DNA of 64,000 nucleotides from Curtobacterium sp. S6 (GCF_000710345.2 NZ_JHEL01000009.1:1-64000), one strand, 5' to 3'. Counted from the first letter of the stretch, positions 17,500 to 27,121 are shown. The notes: generated by a model from the letters alone, not told the origin. Numbers and translations are program-made.

Positions 17500-18801
17500 A
17501 TGAATCTTTCACGACGTCACATGCTCGGTCTCGCCGGTCTCGGCCTGGCCTCCACCACGATCCTGGCCGGGTGTGCCGGCTCGGGGCAGTCCTCCGGCAA
17601 GGGACAGGAGAGCGACGGGCCGTTGCAGTTCTGGTCCAATCACCCGGCGTCGTCCCGCGATATCGAGCAGAAAATGGTGGACGCGTGGAACGAGAAGAAC
17701 CCGGACCAGAAGGCCCAACTGGTCGACGCCGGGGCCGATTACGAGGAACTGGCACAGAAATTCAACGCGGCCCTCGCCGGCGGCGACCTTCCCGACGTGA
17801 TCGTGGGCTCGGACGTCACGTGGTTCAATTTCGCCTTCCAGGACGCCATCGAGCCCCTAGACGATCTGTGGAACTCGGAAGGTATCTCGCCGGACGGCTA
17901 TGTGCAGGCCCTGCTGGATGACTACAAGTACAAGGACAAGCACTATGCCGTCCCGTACGCCCGGTCCACCTGCATCATGTACTTCCGCAAGGACGTTATG
18001 GAAACCGCAGGCCTGCCGACGGATCGCGGCCCCGAGACCTGGGATGAATTCGGCGAGTGGATGCCGAAAATGGTCGAGGCGAACGGGGGCAAGCCGGCCC
18101 TGACCCTGCCCAACGGATCCGCCTACCTCGACTGGTACTTCCAGGCCATCGTCTGGGGATTCGGGGGCAGCTACTCCAAGGAATGGGATCCGAAGTTCAC
18201 GGATCCCAAGACCGTGGAGGCCGGCGAGTTCCTCAAGGCGCACTACGACGCCGGGCACATCAGCATCGTCGAGGACGGCGCGAACGAATTCGGCATCGGC
18301 AATGCGGCCTCACTGGTCGAGTCCACCGGGTCGCTCGGCGGCATCAACAAGCTGGCTCACTTCGACTTCTACACCACGTTCCTGCCGGGCCCGGCGCCGG
18401 CTTGCCCCACGGGTGGCGCGGGGGTCGCGATCCCCAGCGGCATCAGCGATGACCGCAAGAAGGTCGCCGCGAAGTTCATCGACTTTATGACCAACACCGA
18501 GAACACCATCACCTTCACGCAGGCGACCGGGTATATGCCCGTCCGCACCGACGCCGCGGAGAAGCCCGCGGAGAAGGACTTCCTCAGCAAGAACCCGAAC
18601 GCCGTGACGGCCATCAACCAGATGAAGAGCAATATCCGTCCGCAGGACTTCGCGCGCGTGTCGGTGAGCGGTGGTGGCGAGCGTATCGGTGGCGCCTTGG
18701 ACAAGATCACCTCCGGTCACCAGGACGTCCGGCCGGTCTTCGAAGCGCTGCAGAGCGACACCCAGAAGGTCATCGACCGGGACATCAAGCCGAACCTGTA
18801 G
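17500..18801 (+). CDS. Solute-binding lipoprotein of sugar-type ABC importer
   Basis: 433-residue extracellular solute-binding protein (family 1). The N terminus has a twin-arginine start (SRRHMLGL) and a lipobox (ILAGC, Cys at about residue 23), so it is exported and lipid-anchored. The mature part has the expected SBP fold signature (NALPDVIVG-like ALAGGDLPDVIVGSD, about residues 95-110). Start ATG at 17500 follows CAAGGAGCG; an in-frame upstream ATG at 17452 would spoil the signal peptide. It delivers substrate to the two upstream permeases. Confidence 0.9.
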   Translation: MNLSRRHMLGLAGLGLASTTILAGCAGSGQSSGKGQESDGPLQFWSNHPASSRDIEQKMVDAWNEKNPDQKAQLVDAGADYEELAQKFNAALAGGDLPDVIVGSDVTWFNFAFQDAIEPLDDLWNSEGISPDGYVQALLDDYKYKDKHYAVPYARSTCIMYFRKDVMETAGLPTDRGPETWDEFGEWMPKMVEANGGKPALTLPNGSAYLDWYFQAIVWGFGGSYSKEWDPKFTDPKTVEAGEFLKAHYDAGHISIVEDGANEFGIGNAASLVESTGSLGGINKLAHFDFYTTFLPGPAPACPTGGAGVAIPSGISDDRKKVAAKFIDFMTNTENTITFTQATGYMPVRTDAAEKPAEKDFLSKNPNAVTAINQMKSNIRPQDFARVSVSGGGERIGGALDKITSGHQDVRPVFEALQSDTQKVIDRDIKPNL

Positions 18802-18903
18802 CACTCCGACCGCTCCGTCGGCGGGGACCTGTGCACCGTCCCGGTCCTCGCCGGTGCGAGCGGAACCCTCATCATTCAGCCAGCCCCATCACGAAGCGAG
18901 ATC

Positions 18904-20013
18904 ATGGTCGACGTCGAACTCAAGCACATTTCCCGGATCTACGAGAAGTCCACCAAACCCGCGGTTCATCGCGTGAATATCCACGTGAAGGACGGGGAAT
19001 TCCTGACCCTCGTGGGGCCGTCGGGTAGCGGCAAGTCCACGTGTCTGCGGATGTTGGCGGGCCTCGAGCCGGTGGACGAAGGAACGATCCTGATCGATGG
19101 GGTGGACGTCACCGAGACCCGCGCCCGCGATCGCGACGTCGCCATGGTCTTCCAGTCCTACGCGCTGTATCCGAACATGACGGCCCGCCAGAACATGTCC
19201 TTCGCCCTCGAGAACGCCAAGGTCCCCAAGGCCGAGGTCACCCGCCGCGTGAACCAGGTGGCCCAGATGCTCGAGCTTGAGGACCTCATGGACTCCAAAC
19301 CGGCGGCGATGTCAGGCGGGCAGCGCCAACGGGTCTCGATGGGGCGGGCGATCGTCCGCGATCCCAAGGTGTTCCTCATGGACGAGCCCTTGTCCAACCT
19401 CGATGCGAGACTGCGCGTATCGACCCGCGCGCAGATCGCCTCCCTTCAGCGGGAACTGGGGACCACGACGGTCTACGTGACGCACGATCAGACCGAGGCC
19501 ATGACGATGGGGGACCGTGTCGCTGTCCTCAAGGACGGCGTCCTGCAGCAGTGTGACGAACCCCTTCACCTCTACCACCACCCGGGCAACACCTTCGTCG
19601 CCGGATTTATTGGGTCCCCCGCGATGGCGCTGTTTGACGACGTGCGGGTCTCCGACGGTGCTGCCCGTCTGGGCGCCGACGGGCCCCGGGTGCCGATCCC
19701 TGACGAGTTCCGGAACCGCGTGGGAGAGGAGGTGATCGTCGGGGTGCGACCGGAAGAGTGGCGGATCCTCCGGGATGCGCCGGCGGAATCGGGGCTCGAG
19801 GTCGAGGTCGAGCACGTCGAGGAGCTGGGTGCCGAGGCCTACGCCTACGTGCGCCCCGCTCAAGAGGCCGGCATCGCCGCGCGGGCCGGCCGCATCGCCG
19901 TTCGGCTCGACGCCTCGGCGACGATGCCGGTGGGTTCCTCGGCGGTCATCGCGCCTTCGAGGGCCGTCTTCTTCGACGTGGAGTCCGAAATCAACGTGGA
20001 ATATCTCGGGTAG
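18904..20013 (+). CDS. ugpC: ABC importer ATPase, UgpC/MsmK family
   Basis: 369-residue ATPase with Walker A GPSGSGKST (about residue 40), signature MSGGQRQRVSMGRAI (about 136), Walker B VFLMDEPLSNLD (about 156), the switch His in YVTHDQTEAMTMGDRV, and a C-terminal OB-fold regulatory domain (about 240-369) typical of the MalK/UgpC group. Completes the CUT1 importer. Such ATPases sometimes serve several importers. Confidence 0.9.
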   Translation: MVDVELKHISRIYEKSTKPAVHRVNIHVKDGEFLTLVGPSGSGKSTCLRMLAGLEPVDEGTILIDGVDVTETRARDRDVAMVFQSYALYPNMTARQNMSFALENAKVPKAEVTRRVNQVAQMLELEDLMDSKPAAMSGGQRQRVSMGRAIVRDPKVFLMDEPLSNLDARLRVSTRAQIASLQRELGTTTVYVTHDQTEAMTMGDRVAVLKDGVLQQCDEPLHLYHHPGNTFVAGFIGSPAMALFDDVRVSDGAARLGADGPRVPIPDEFRNRVGEEVIVGVRPEEWRILRDAPAESGLEVEVEHVEELGAEAYAYVRPAQEAGIAARAGRIAVRLDASATMPVGSSAVIAPSRAVFFDVESEINVEYLG

Positions 20014-20054
20014 ATCGCGACGGTCGTCCGGAATGGCGCCGGAGGCTTGCACGT

Positions 20055-20068
20055 ACCGAACGTTCGGT
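20055..20068. promoter_or_regulatory. 14-bp perfect palindrome upstream of the ThDP enzyme gene
   Basis: ACCGAACGTTCGGT at 20055-20068 is a perfect palindrome lying 130 bases upstream of the thiamine-diphosphate enzyme. It has the look of a TetR-family operator; no TetR gene is in the window. Confidence 0.45.
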
Positions 20069-20083
20069 CTATCTTGAGGGTGT

Positions 20084-20105
20084 CCGACATCACTGTCGAT
20101 GTCGG
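20084..20105. promoter_or_regulatory. 22-bp dyad upstream of the ThDP enzyme gene
   Basis: Arms CCGACATC (20084-20091) and GATGTCGG (20098-20105), flanked on both sides by further GTGTCC copies. Either an operator or a weak terminator hairpin for the ATPase gene; no T-run follows. Confidence 0.4.
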
Positions 20106-20197
20106 TGTCCGAAAAAGGGACACTCAGCCGTTGCATCCCTCCTGCGGTCAGACATATATGGCCTAGCTTTAAGTTCATATGTGCTTCCGGAGGAAAC

Positions 20198-21955
20198 ATG
20201 ATGCAGTCCGTATCCGAAACGGTTGCGCGCGCCCTGACGCGCCACATTGACCAGTTCTTTTGCCTCATGGGCAACGGCAACGCCTATTTCATCGACGCCG
20301 TCGAGCGGCTCGGCGTCAGCCCGATTCCCGTTCGCCACGAGACCGCGACCGTGGCCTCGGCCGACGCCTACTACCGGATGACCCGGAAAATCGCCGTCGC
20401 GACCACCACGTACGGGGCGGGGTTCACGAATTCCCTGACCTCGCTCGCCGAATCGGCGCTCGCCAAGATGCCGCTCGTGCTCGTCGTCGGCGCCCACCCG
20501 ACCTCCGGGCCGCGGCCGCTGGACGTCGATCAGGTCGCCGCGGCCCGGGCCCTCGGGGTGCCGACCTATACCGTGGGTCTCCACGACGTCGGCGCGGTGA
20601 CGATCCAGGCCCTCGCCGACGCGCGGGATCATTCCCGTCCCGTCGTGTTGGCGATTCCCTACGATCTGTCCGTGGAGGTCGTCGGCGAACGGGGCGAAAT
20701 CATTCCCGCCCTGCCGCCCGAGGCCGCTCTTCCCCGCGAGAACGTGACCGTGCTGAACTCCGTCGCGGCCGAACTCGCCGCCGCCGAGCGTCCGCTGATC
20801 CTTGCCGGTCGTGGGGCCATCGCCGCCCGGGCCGATCTGCGAGGGCTGGCCGAGACCTTGGGCGCGGACGTGGCCACGACCGTCCCCACGCAAGGTTTCT
20901 TCGACGCCTCCAACGGCCGCCGCCCCAATTATCGGGACCTGGGCGTGTGCGGCGGATTCGCGGCGCCCGTCGCGGCACAAGAGATCAGGGCGGCCGACGT
21001 CGTGCTGGTCGTCGGTGCGGGCCTGAACCAGTTCACGATGGCCCACGGGCACGCCTTCGGCGAATCGGCCCGCGTGATCCAGATCGACCTCGCGGACGGG
21101 CCGACCAACTCCCGCGTGGATCTGGCCTGCCGGGCCGACGCGGCGGCCGCGGTCTGCGTGATCCGCGAGAAGCTGCGGCTCGCGGAGATCGGCGAACGCG
21201 CCGCGCGCACGGAACCGTCCTCGGACGAGGCGCAACGCCGCCCCGGCGGCGACGACGTGGCGCCCGACGGACGCTTGGACCCGCGCAGCGTCATGAGCAT
21301 CATGAACGAGGTGTTGCCCCGGGAGCGCGTGGTCTTCACCGACGGGGGTCACTTCATGCAGTGGCCCCTCACGTATCTGCGCACCACGGGGCCCGACAGC
21401 CACATCACCGTGGGCACGCAGTTCCAGTCGATCGGTTTGGGTTTCCCCTCGGCCGCGGGCGTCATCGCGGCGGCCGGCGACCGCTTGCCCGTGCTGGTCT
21501 CCGGCGACGGAGGCGGACTGATGGGCATCGCGGATGCGGAGACGTTCGTGCGCACGGCCCGGCGCGGCGTGGTGGTCTTCCTCAACGACGCGGCCTACGG
21601 CGCCGAGGTGCACCAGTACGCGCGGCGAGGGGTCAGCGAGGCGGCGATGACGCTGCCCGAGATCGACTTCGCGGGCATCTTCCGCGCCCTGGGCGCGCGT
21701 GGGGCGACCGTCACGAGCCTGGATGACCTGGCGGACTTTGAGCGGTGGGCCCGCAACGGCGCCGAGGGTGTCTACGTCCTGGACTGCCGAATCACCGGCG
21801 ACCTGCGCGCCGGCTGGATTATCGAAGCCCTCGAGGAGGCCCGGCGAGCCGCCCCGCACGTCGAAAAGATGCTGGGCCACCGGACGGCGGACGACGGCGC
21901 CGGTTCCGCGCCGCTGCACGAGGCCGGGCCTCGCGACGCGGTGTTGGCCGACTAG
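20198..21955 (+). CDS. Thiamine diphosphate-dependent enzyme, acetolactate synthase-like
   Basis: 585-residue ThDP enzyme with the three-domain order of acetohydroxyacid synthase/benzoylformate decarboxylase. The ThDP-activating Glu is in PVRHETATVASADAY (about residue 48) and the Mg/ThDP motif is SGDGGGLMGIADAETFVRTARRGVVVFLND (split; GDG about 432, N about 460). Start ATG at 20198 follows GGAGGAAAC. Likely reactions are 2-oxo-acid decarboxylation or carboligation. No small regulatory subunit (IlvN) is near, so a biosynthetic acetolactate synthase is unlikely; the position after an ABC importer suggests catabolism of the imported solute (inference). Confidence 0.85.
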   Translation: MMQSVSETVARALTRHIDQFFCLMGNGNAYFIDAVERLGVSPIPVRHETATVASADAYYRMTRKIAVATTTYGAGFTNSLTSLAESALAKMPLVLVVGAHPTSGPRPLDVDQVAAARALGVPTYTVGLHDVGAVTIQALADARDHSRPVVLAIPYDLSVEVVGERGEIIPALPPEAALPRENVTVLNSVAAELAAAERPLILAGRGAIAARADLRGLAETLGADVATTVPTQGFFDASNGRRPNYRDLGVCGGFAAPVAAQEIRAADVVLVVGAGLNQFTMAHGHAFGESARVIQIDLADGPTNSRVDLACRADAAAAVCVIREKLRLAEIGERAARTEPSSDEAQRRPGGDDVAPDGRLDPRSVMSIMNEVLPRERVVFTDGGHFMQWPLTYLRTTGPDSHITVGTQFQSIGLGFPSAAGVIAAAGDRLPVLVSGDGGGLMGIADAETFVRTARRGVVVFLNDAAYGAEVHQYARRGVSEAAMTLPEIDFAGIFRALGARGATVTSLDDLADFERWARNGAEGVYVLDCRITGDLRAGWIIEALEEARRAAPHVEKMLGHRTADDGAGSAPLHEAGPRDAVLAD

Positions 21956-21994
21956 GCCTGGTCGGGACCTCGGGGCGGAGTCTCCGCGCTGGCC

Positions 21995-22052
21995 CCGAAC
22001 GCCAGGAGCCCCGGGACCGCATCCCTGCGGTTCCGGGGCTCCTGGCGTTCGG
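21995..22052. terminator. Long bidirectional terminator hairpin
   Basis: A 20-bp perfect inverted repeat (21995-22014 with 22033-22052; arms begin CCGAACGCCAGG and end CCTGGCGTTCGG) continues inward as ACCGCA/TGCGGT around a 4-base loop TCCC. It sits between two convergent genes and should end both transcripts. Confidence 0.85.
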
Positions 22053-22064
22053 CCGGGTGGTCGA

Positions 22065-24107
22065 TCAGCGGCGAACCACCGTGATGGGCCGGTCGCGGTG
22101 CCAGGTCACCTCGCCGTGCTGGAAGCGCTGCCGCACCCCGCCGTCTGCGGTGGGGGTTTCCTCGCCGGTGGGGTAGCCGAGCCAACCGTCCTGCCACCCG
22201 TTGCGCTTCCAGTAGTCCTGGATCGCGCCAAAGGTCGCGTGCGCGCCGGTGCCGGATGACCAGTGGATCTGGCCGGAGTCGAAGACCTGAGAGACCCCGC
22301 CCCGCAGGCGGATCTCATCGGTGGTCGGATATCCCAGCTTTCCGGATTCCCAGCCGTAACTTCCGTAGGTCCCGAGCACGCCACCGTGGACCTCGTGCAC
22401 GGCCCCGGTCCGGGCATCCCAGAAGAGGGTCCCGCCCTGGAAGGTCTGTGAGGCGCCACCGCCCGCCAGGCCGGTGATCTCATCGCCGGTGGGGTACCCG
22501 AGCCATCCGGTTTCCCAGCCGCGTTGGGCCCAGTAGCCCTGGATGGCCCCGCCGTCGACGTGGGCGCCGGTCGCCGGTGACCAGTGGATCTGGCCGCCCT
22601 GGAAGGACTGCGAGGCCCCGCCCTTCAGCGAGTTCTCATCCGAGGTGGGCAGGCCCAGGGCTCCCTCCGCGCCGCCGCGGGAGTCGTAGGCCCCCTGGAT
22701 CGCGCCCTTGACCGCGTGGGCTCCCGTCGAGGGCGACCAATAGACCGCCCCGTGCTCAAAGGTCTGCATGCGGGAGCCGGGCACGGCCGCGTCGGTCTCC
22801 GGGGCGGTCGGCGCGCCGAGCCACGAGGACTGCTTCCACTTGCCCTCGATTGCGCCGCCGGGGTGCACGTCCTCGAGCGGTGTCATGTGGATGTAGTCGA
22901 CCTTGTCGACGCGGGCGGGGAACGGCTGATCCGCCCGCGGGGGATTAATCCACGAGGTGTTTTTGGGGAAGGCCAGGGTGTCGATGATGGCCTGGTACGG
23001 GTGATCGTTGAGGGCCGAGCGGAATTGCTCGTCGCTCAGGCCGAGGGTCGCGGCGGTGGTCTCGGGGGTCTGGCCCCAACTCGACGGAACCAGCTGGCCG
23101 TCGAGGTAGTACCGGATCGCGTAGCCGTCCCAGGTCATCGAGAACTCGTGCCATGCGCCGGCGATCTGTGTATCCAGCCGGTGGGCGTCCCGCTTGGTTC
23201 CGCTGCCGCCGTCGGGCTGCTTGGTGCACGTGATGTGCGAGGTGTTGGTCGTGTAGGAGTGCTGGCTGAAGACCTCCATCGTGTCCAGCTCGGCCAGGGA
23301 CGACTCCTCGACGCCGGCCTGCGTGCAGTACGGCTGATCGTTGCGGATCCAGGCGGCGAAGTGGAGGCCGTCGACGACCTCGTCGGACATGCGGGCCCGC
23401 ACGTCCATGCGGAACGGCGTGTTGTAGATGAAACCGGTATTCATGCGCCCCGAGGTGTAGGCCGTCCGCGTGCCGGACGGGCAGACCGCGCCGCCGGGGC
23501 TGACCGTGGCGGACGTGGGCTCCTGGGAACCGGTCAGGCAGTGACGCTCGGTGCGGATTTCGAGATTGCCGTCCTTCACCGAGAGGTTGTCCGGGGTGTA
23601 GACCGTGTTGCCGTTTTCCCCGAGGTTAGCGGCCCGGGTGGTGTACACGTTCCACTGGTCCGAGGGCAGTTCGGAAGGATCGTTGAAGTCGTCACCGGTG
23701 GCCAGGTCGTAGCTGGGCCGCTGCCGGAAGGTGGTCTCCCACCGGGTGGTCCCGACCAGCACGGTCGAGCCGCCCGCGGACTTGGCCGTGACCGTGATGG
23801 GAACCCCGGCCTTGAGACCGTCCGCCTCGGTGTAGGTTCCGGGCTTGGCGTAGGGGAGCCCTTCCTTGGTGATATTCGTTCCGGCGACGTCGATGTAATA
23901 GCGAACGCCTTGGTCGGAGGGGATGTAGATGGACCGGGCGGTCTCGTTGATGGTCGGTCCCTTGGGGGTGACCTCCGTGGCCGCGGCGGTCACGGCGTCG
24001 ATGGCCTGCGCGGGAGGGACCGCGGCTGGGGTCCACGCCAACGCGAGGGCCAGGGCCCCCGCGGCGGCAATCCTGGGGACGAGGTGTGCGAGTGATCGAG
24101 TGTGCAT
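22065..24107 (-). CDS. Secreted GH16-like glycosidase with five C-terminal LGFP repeats
   Basis: 680-residue exported protein. Residues 1-35 are a Sec signal peptide (basic start, alanine-rich core, AxA cleavage at PAQA). A glycoside hydrolase 16 / concanavalin-like domain spans about 140-400, with the GH16 catalytic pattern ExDxxE in ELDTMEVFSQ (about 270) and the EFSMTWDGYAIRYYLDG strand. The C-terminal 270 residues are five LGFP repeats (LGAPT, LGLPTSDE, WLGYPTGDE, LGYPTTDE, WLGYPTGEE), which anchor proteins to the actinobacterial envelope. Predicted role: hydrolysis of a beta-1,3/1,4-glucan or a capsule or wall polysaccharide outside the cell. It stands alone after a bidirectional terminator. 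Confidence 0.8.
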   Translation of the reverse strand: MHTRSLAHLVPRIAAAGALALALAWTPAAVPPAQAIDAVTAAATEVTPKGPTINETARSIYIPSDQGVRYYIDVAGTNITKEGLPYAKPGTYTEADGLKAGVPITVTAKSAGGSTVLVGTTRWETTFRQRPSYDLATGDDFNDPSELPSDQWNVYTTRAANLGENGNTVYTPDNLSVKDGNLEIRTERHCLTGSQEPTSATVSPGGAVCPSGTRTAYTSGRMNTGFIYNTPFRMDVRARMSDEVVDGLHFAAWIRNDQPYCTQAGVEESSLAELDTMEVFSQHSYTTNTSHITCTKQPDGGSGTKRDAHRLDTQIAGAWHEFSMTWDGYAIRYYLDGQLVPSSWGQTPETTAATLGLSDEQFRSALNDHPYQAIIDTLAFPKNTSWINPPRADQPFPARVDKVDYIHMTPLEDVHPGGAIEGKWKQSSWLGAPTAPETDAAVPGSRMQTFEHGAVYWSPSTGAHAVKGAIQGAYDSRGGAEGALGLPTSDENSLKGGASQSFQGGQIHWSPATGAHVDGGAIQGYWAQRGWETGWLGYPTGDEITGLAGGGASQTFQGGTLFWDARTGAVHEVHGGVLGTYGSYGWESGKLGYPTTDEIRLRGGVSQVFDSGQIHWSSGTGAHATFGAIQDYWKRNGWQDGWLGYPTGEETPTADGGVRQRFQHGEVTWHRDRPITVVRR

Positions 24108-24188
24108 GGGGGTACTTTCGCGTCAGGGGTCATTCCCGGAGAATTACCTGGTCATGAGCTGAAAGATACCTTAATTGATGCGAATTTG

Positions 24189-25529
24189 TTAGATATCCGA
24201 CATCGTCGGAGGCGCCTTGCGGAATCCCTTGGTGATGATGCCGAGCACGACGACGCCCAGGCAGAACCAGCTCACCCCGACGATCAGGGCGTTGGAGTCC
24301 AGCCGGGTGATCAGGAAGACGCTGACGATCGCGCCGATGACCGGCAGCACGACGTACGCGATCACGGAGTGCCGGACCCCGCGGCGGCGCTCGCGGAAGA
24401 AGTGGAAGATGACCGACACATTGACGGCGGTGAAGGCGATGAAGGCCCCGAAGTTGATGAACGACGTCGAGGTGGCCACGTCCATGAACATCCCGCCCAG
24501 CCCGATCACCCCGGTCAGCAGAAGGTTGAGCACCGGGGTGTGGAACTTCCGGTTGAGCCTGCCGAAGAACGCCTTGGGCAACGTGCCGTCGCGCCCCATC
24601 GCGTAGAGCAACCGGGAGGCGCTGGCCTGGGCGGCGATGCCCGAGGCGAACTGCGCGATCACCAAGCCGGCCAGGAAGACGGCGGCGAAAAAGGCGCCTC
24701 CGATCTGCAACGCGATCTCGCTGGCCGCGGAGTCGGGATCCGGGAAGGACCCTCCGGGGTGCACGAGTTGCGTCGCGTAGGAGACGATCACGAAGATCGC
24801 GCCGCCGATCAGGGCGATCAGCAGGATGGCCCGGGGCATGTTCTTCTTCGGCTCCACGGCCTCTTCGGTGAGCGTCGTGATCGCGTCGAATCCGAGGAAG
24901 GAATAGGCCGCGATGGCCGCACCCGCCGTCACCGCGGTGAGTTGCGTCGAGGAATTCCAGAAAGGCTCGACGCTCAGCAGCCCCGAGGCGCCGCGGTCGC
25001 CGGCGACCGCCACGGCACAGAGGACCACGAAAATCACGATCACGAGCACCTGAAAGGCCATGAGCACAAAATTCGCCTTGTCGGCGACCTGGATGCCGAG
25101 CACGTTGAGGACCGTCGTGACGAGCATGTAGAGCACGACCCATACCCCGATGGGCACGCCGGGGAACTGCGCGGTCAAATACGAGCCGCCGATCAGCCAG
25201 ATCACGAGGGGAAGGAACAGGTAGTCGAGCAACATCGTCCACCCGACCAGGAACCCGGTGCGGGGTTCGATGGACCGCCGCACGTACGTGTACGCCGACC
25301 CCGCCACGGGGTGGGCCACGGCCATGCGGCCGTAGCTGTGGGCCGTGAACATCATCGCGATGAGCGCCACCAGGTAGGCGGCCGAGGCCGTGCCGTGAGT
25401 GGTCTCGGCGATCACGCCGAAGATCCCGAGCACGATGAGCGGGGCCAAGTACGCGAGGCCGAAGAGGACCAGGGAAGGAAGGGTGAGCGTCCGGGACAGC
25501 CGAGTCTCGGATCCGGGCGTGGTGTTCAC
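24189..25529 (-). CDS. APC-family amino acid/amine permease
   Basis: 446-residue inner-membrane transporter with about 12 hydrophobic segments and the APC signature near the N terminus (TLPSLVLFGLAYLAPLIVLG, about residues 18-37) and the SFLGFDAITTLTEEAVEPKKNMPRAI stretch (split, about 210-235) typical of the YjeH/PuuP/amine transporter groups. GTG start. Transports an amino acid or amine in symport with protons or sodium; substrate unresolved. Monocistronic. Confidence 0.88.
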   Translation of the reverse strand: MNTTPGSETRLSRTLTLPSLVLFGLAYLAPLIVLGIFGVIAETTHGTASAAYLVALIAMMFTAHSYGRMAVAHPVAGSAYTYVRRSIEPRTGFLVGWTMLLDYLFLPLVIWLIGGSYLTAQFPGVPIGVWVVLYMLVTTVLNVLGIQVADKANFVLMAFQVLVIVIFVVLCAVAVAGDRGASGLLSVEPFWNSSTQLTAVTAGAAIAAYSFLGFDAITTLTEEAVEPKKNMPRAILLIALIGGAIFVIVSYATQLVHPGGSFPDPDSAASEIALQIGGAFFAAVFLAGLVIAQFASGIAAQASASRLLYAMGRDGTLPKAFFGRLNRKFHTPVLNLLLTGVIGLGGMFMDVATSTSFINFGAFIAFTAVNVSVIFHFFRERRRGVRHSVIAYVVLPVIGAIVSVFLITRLDSNALIVGVSWFCLGVVVLGIITKGFRKAPPTMSDI

Positions 25530-25671
25530 GGGGAAGCCTTAGGACGAAAAAATGTGACCCGGGCGATGCTAGACCACCGCGGGGCATATTCGCGGTTTAT
25601 TGCGGCGTGTGGAATCGCGCCCCGGCGTCGTGGCGAGGCGCGGACGGGTCCTCGGGAGCCGAACGCGCAGA

Positions 25672-25711
25672 ACCCCCCGCCCGCCCCGTGCGATGACGGG
25701 TGGGCGGGGGT
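25672..25711 (-). terminator. GC-rich hairpin after the MFS gene
   Basis: Near-perfect inverted repeat: ACCCCCCGCCCGCCCCGT (25672-25689) with ACGGGTGGGCGGGGGT (25696-25711), 12 bases past the MFS stop codon on the minus strand. Confidence 0.55.
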
Positions 25712-25723
25712 CCGCGGTGGGCG

Positions 25724-27121
25724 TTAGGAGTCCTTCCGGCCCGCGAACACGAGCGGGCTGACGGCCTGCGCCTCTTCGTTGCCATGGCCCAGCGGGATCC
25801 CGGTGCGGTCGCGCAGCAGGGCGTTGGCGAGGAATCCCAGCACGACGACGCCGCACAGGTAGACGCCGATCGACTGCGTGCTATGGGTCGCGTTCAGCAG
25901 GGCCTGCGCGATGGTCGGGGCGAAGGCGCCGCCCAGGATCGCGCCGATCGCGTAGGAGATCGAGACCCCGGAGAATCGCACCGATGCCGGGAAGAGCTCG
26001 GTGTATGTGGCCGACTGCTGGCCATAGGTCAGGCCCAAGCCGATGGTCAGGATCACGAGGCCCAGGAACAGGAGGCCCAGGCTTCCGGTGTTGACCAGCG
26101 GGAACAGCGTCAGGATGCCGATGAACAGGACCACCCAGCCGACGAGGTAGGAGGTTCGACGCCCGACCTTGTCCGAGAGCCAGCCACCGACGATCGTGAA
26201 GATGAGCCACGTGATCGCCGAACCGGTCACGGCCAGCAGGACCGGGCCGCGGTCAAAGCCGAGCGGCCCCTCCGGGTCGGTCGCGTAGTTCTGGATGAAT
26301 CCACCCGTGGTCATGTATCCGGCGGCATTGTTGCCGGCGAAGATCAGGGCCGCAAAGATCACCAGGACCCCGTGCTTCTTGAACAGGACCCCGATCGGTG
26401 CCTTGCGCTCGTTCTTGACCTCGGCGATCTGCTTGAACACCGGGGATTCCTCGACGCCGTGGCGGATCCAGTAGCCGACGCCGATCAGCACGACGCTCAG
26501 CAGGAACGGGATGCGCCAGCCCCACGCCATGAAGGCTTCCCCCGGGGCGATGACCGTCATGAGCGCGAGGACGCCGGAGGAGAGCAACAGCCCGAGCGGA
26601 ACGCCGATCTGGGGCGCCGAGCCGTAGATCCCGCGGCGGTCCACGGGGGCGTGCTCGACGGCCATGAGGGCCGCGCCGCCCCACTCGCCGCCGGCGGAGA
26701 TGCCCTGAAGCACGCGCAGGAGGATCAGCAGGATGGGCGCCAGGACCCCGATGGTCGCGTAGGTCGGCAGGATCCCGATCAGGGTGGTCGCGGCCCCCAT
26801 GCCCACCAGGGTGATCATCAGGATGCGTTTGCGGCCCCACCGGTCGCCGAGGTGGCCCGCGATGAAGGCCCCGAAGGGGCGGAACAGGAAGCTCAGGCCG
26901 ACGCTGAGGAACGAAATGATGAGTGCCGCCTGCGGGCCCATGGGGGCGAAGAACAGCTTGCTGAAGACGAGCCCCGCGGCGGAGGCGTACAGAAAGAAGT
27001 CGTACCACTCGATGCTGGTTCCCACGATGGTTCCCGCGATGACGCGACGCTGCTCCTTGGCCTGCTCGACCGTGCGGAGGGCCGCGGTCGTGGTGGTGGG
27101 GTCGTGGTGATGCTCCGACAT
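25724..27121 (-). CDS. MFS transporter, metabolite:H+ symporter (MHS) family
   Basis: 465-residue major facilitator with 12 membrane segments. It has the MHS-family N terminus (EWYDFFLYASAAGLVFSKLFF), the loop 2-3 motif GHLGDRWGRKRIL and GVLQGISAGGEWGGAALMAVEHAP (split). The family imports organic acids such as shikimate, 2-oxoglutarate, proline/betaine and aromatic acids. Start ATG at 27121 follows AAAGGAGTC on its strand. It is divergent from the homoprotocatechuate operon with a dyad in the shared 140-bp gap, so import of 4-hydroxyphenylacetate or a relative is a reasonable inference. Confidence 0.88.
   Translation of the reverse strand: MSEHHHDPTTTTAALRTVEQAKEQRRVIAGTIVGTSIEWYDFFLYASAAGLVFSKLFFAPMGPQAALIISFLSVGLSFLFRPFGAFIAGHLGDRWGRKRILMITLVGMGAATTLIGILPTYATIGVLAPILLILLRVLQGISAGGEWGGAALMAVEHAPVDRRGIYGSAPQIGVPLGLLLSSGVLALMTVIAPGEAFMAWGWRIPFLLSVVLIGVGYWIRHGVEESPVFKQIAEVKNERKAPIGVLFKKHGVLVIFAALIFAGNNAAGYMTTGGFIQNYATDPEGPLGFDRGPVLLAVTGSAITWLIFTIVGGWLSDKVGRRTSYLVGWVVLFIGILTLFPLVNTGSLGLLFLGLVILTIGLGLTYGQQSATYTELFPASVRFSGVSISYAIGAILGGAFAPTIAQALLNATHSTQSIGVYLCGVVVLGFLANALLRDRTGIPLGHGNEEAQAVSPLVFAGRKDS

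Noticed and set aside
22065-22860. DNA-level tandem repeat
   Set aside because: The similarity is at protein level (LGFP repeats) with diverged bases; no exact DNA repeat unit.
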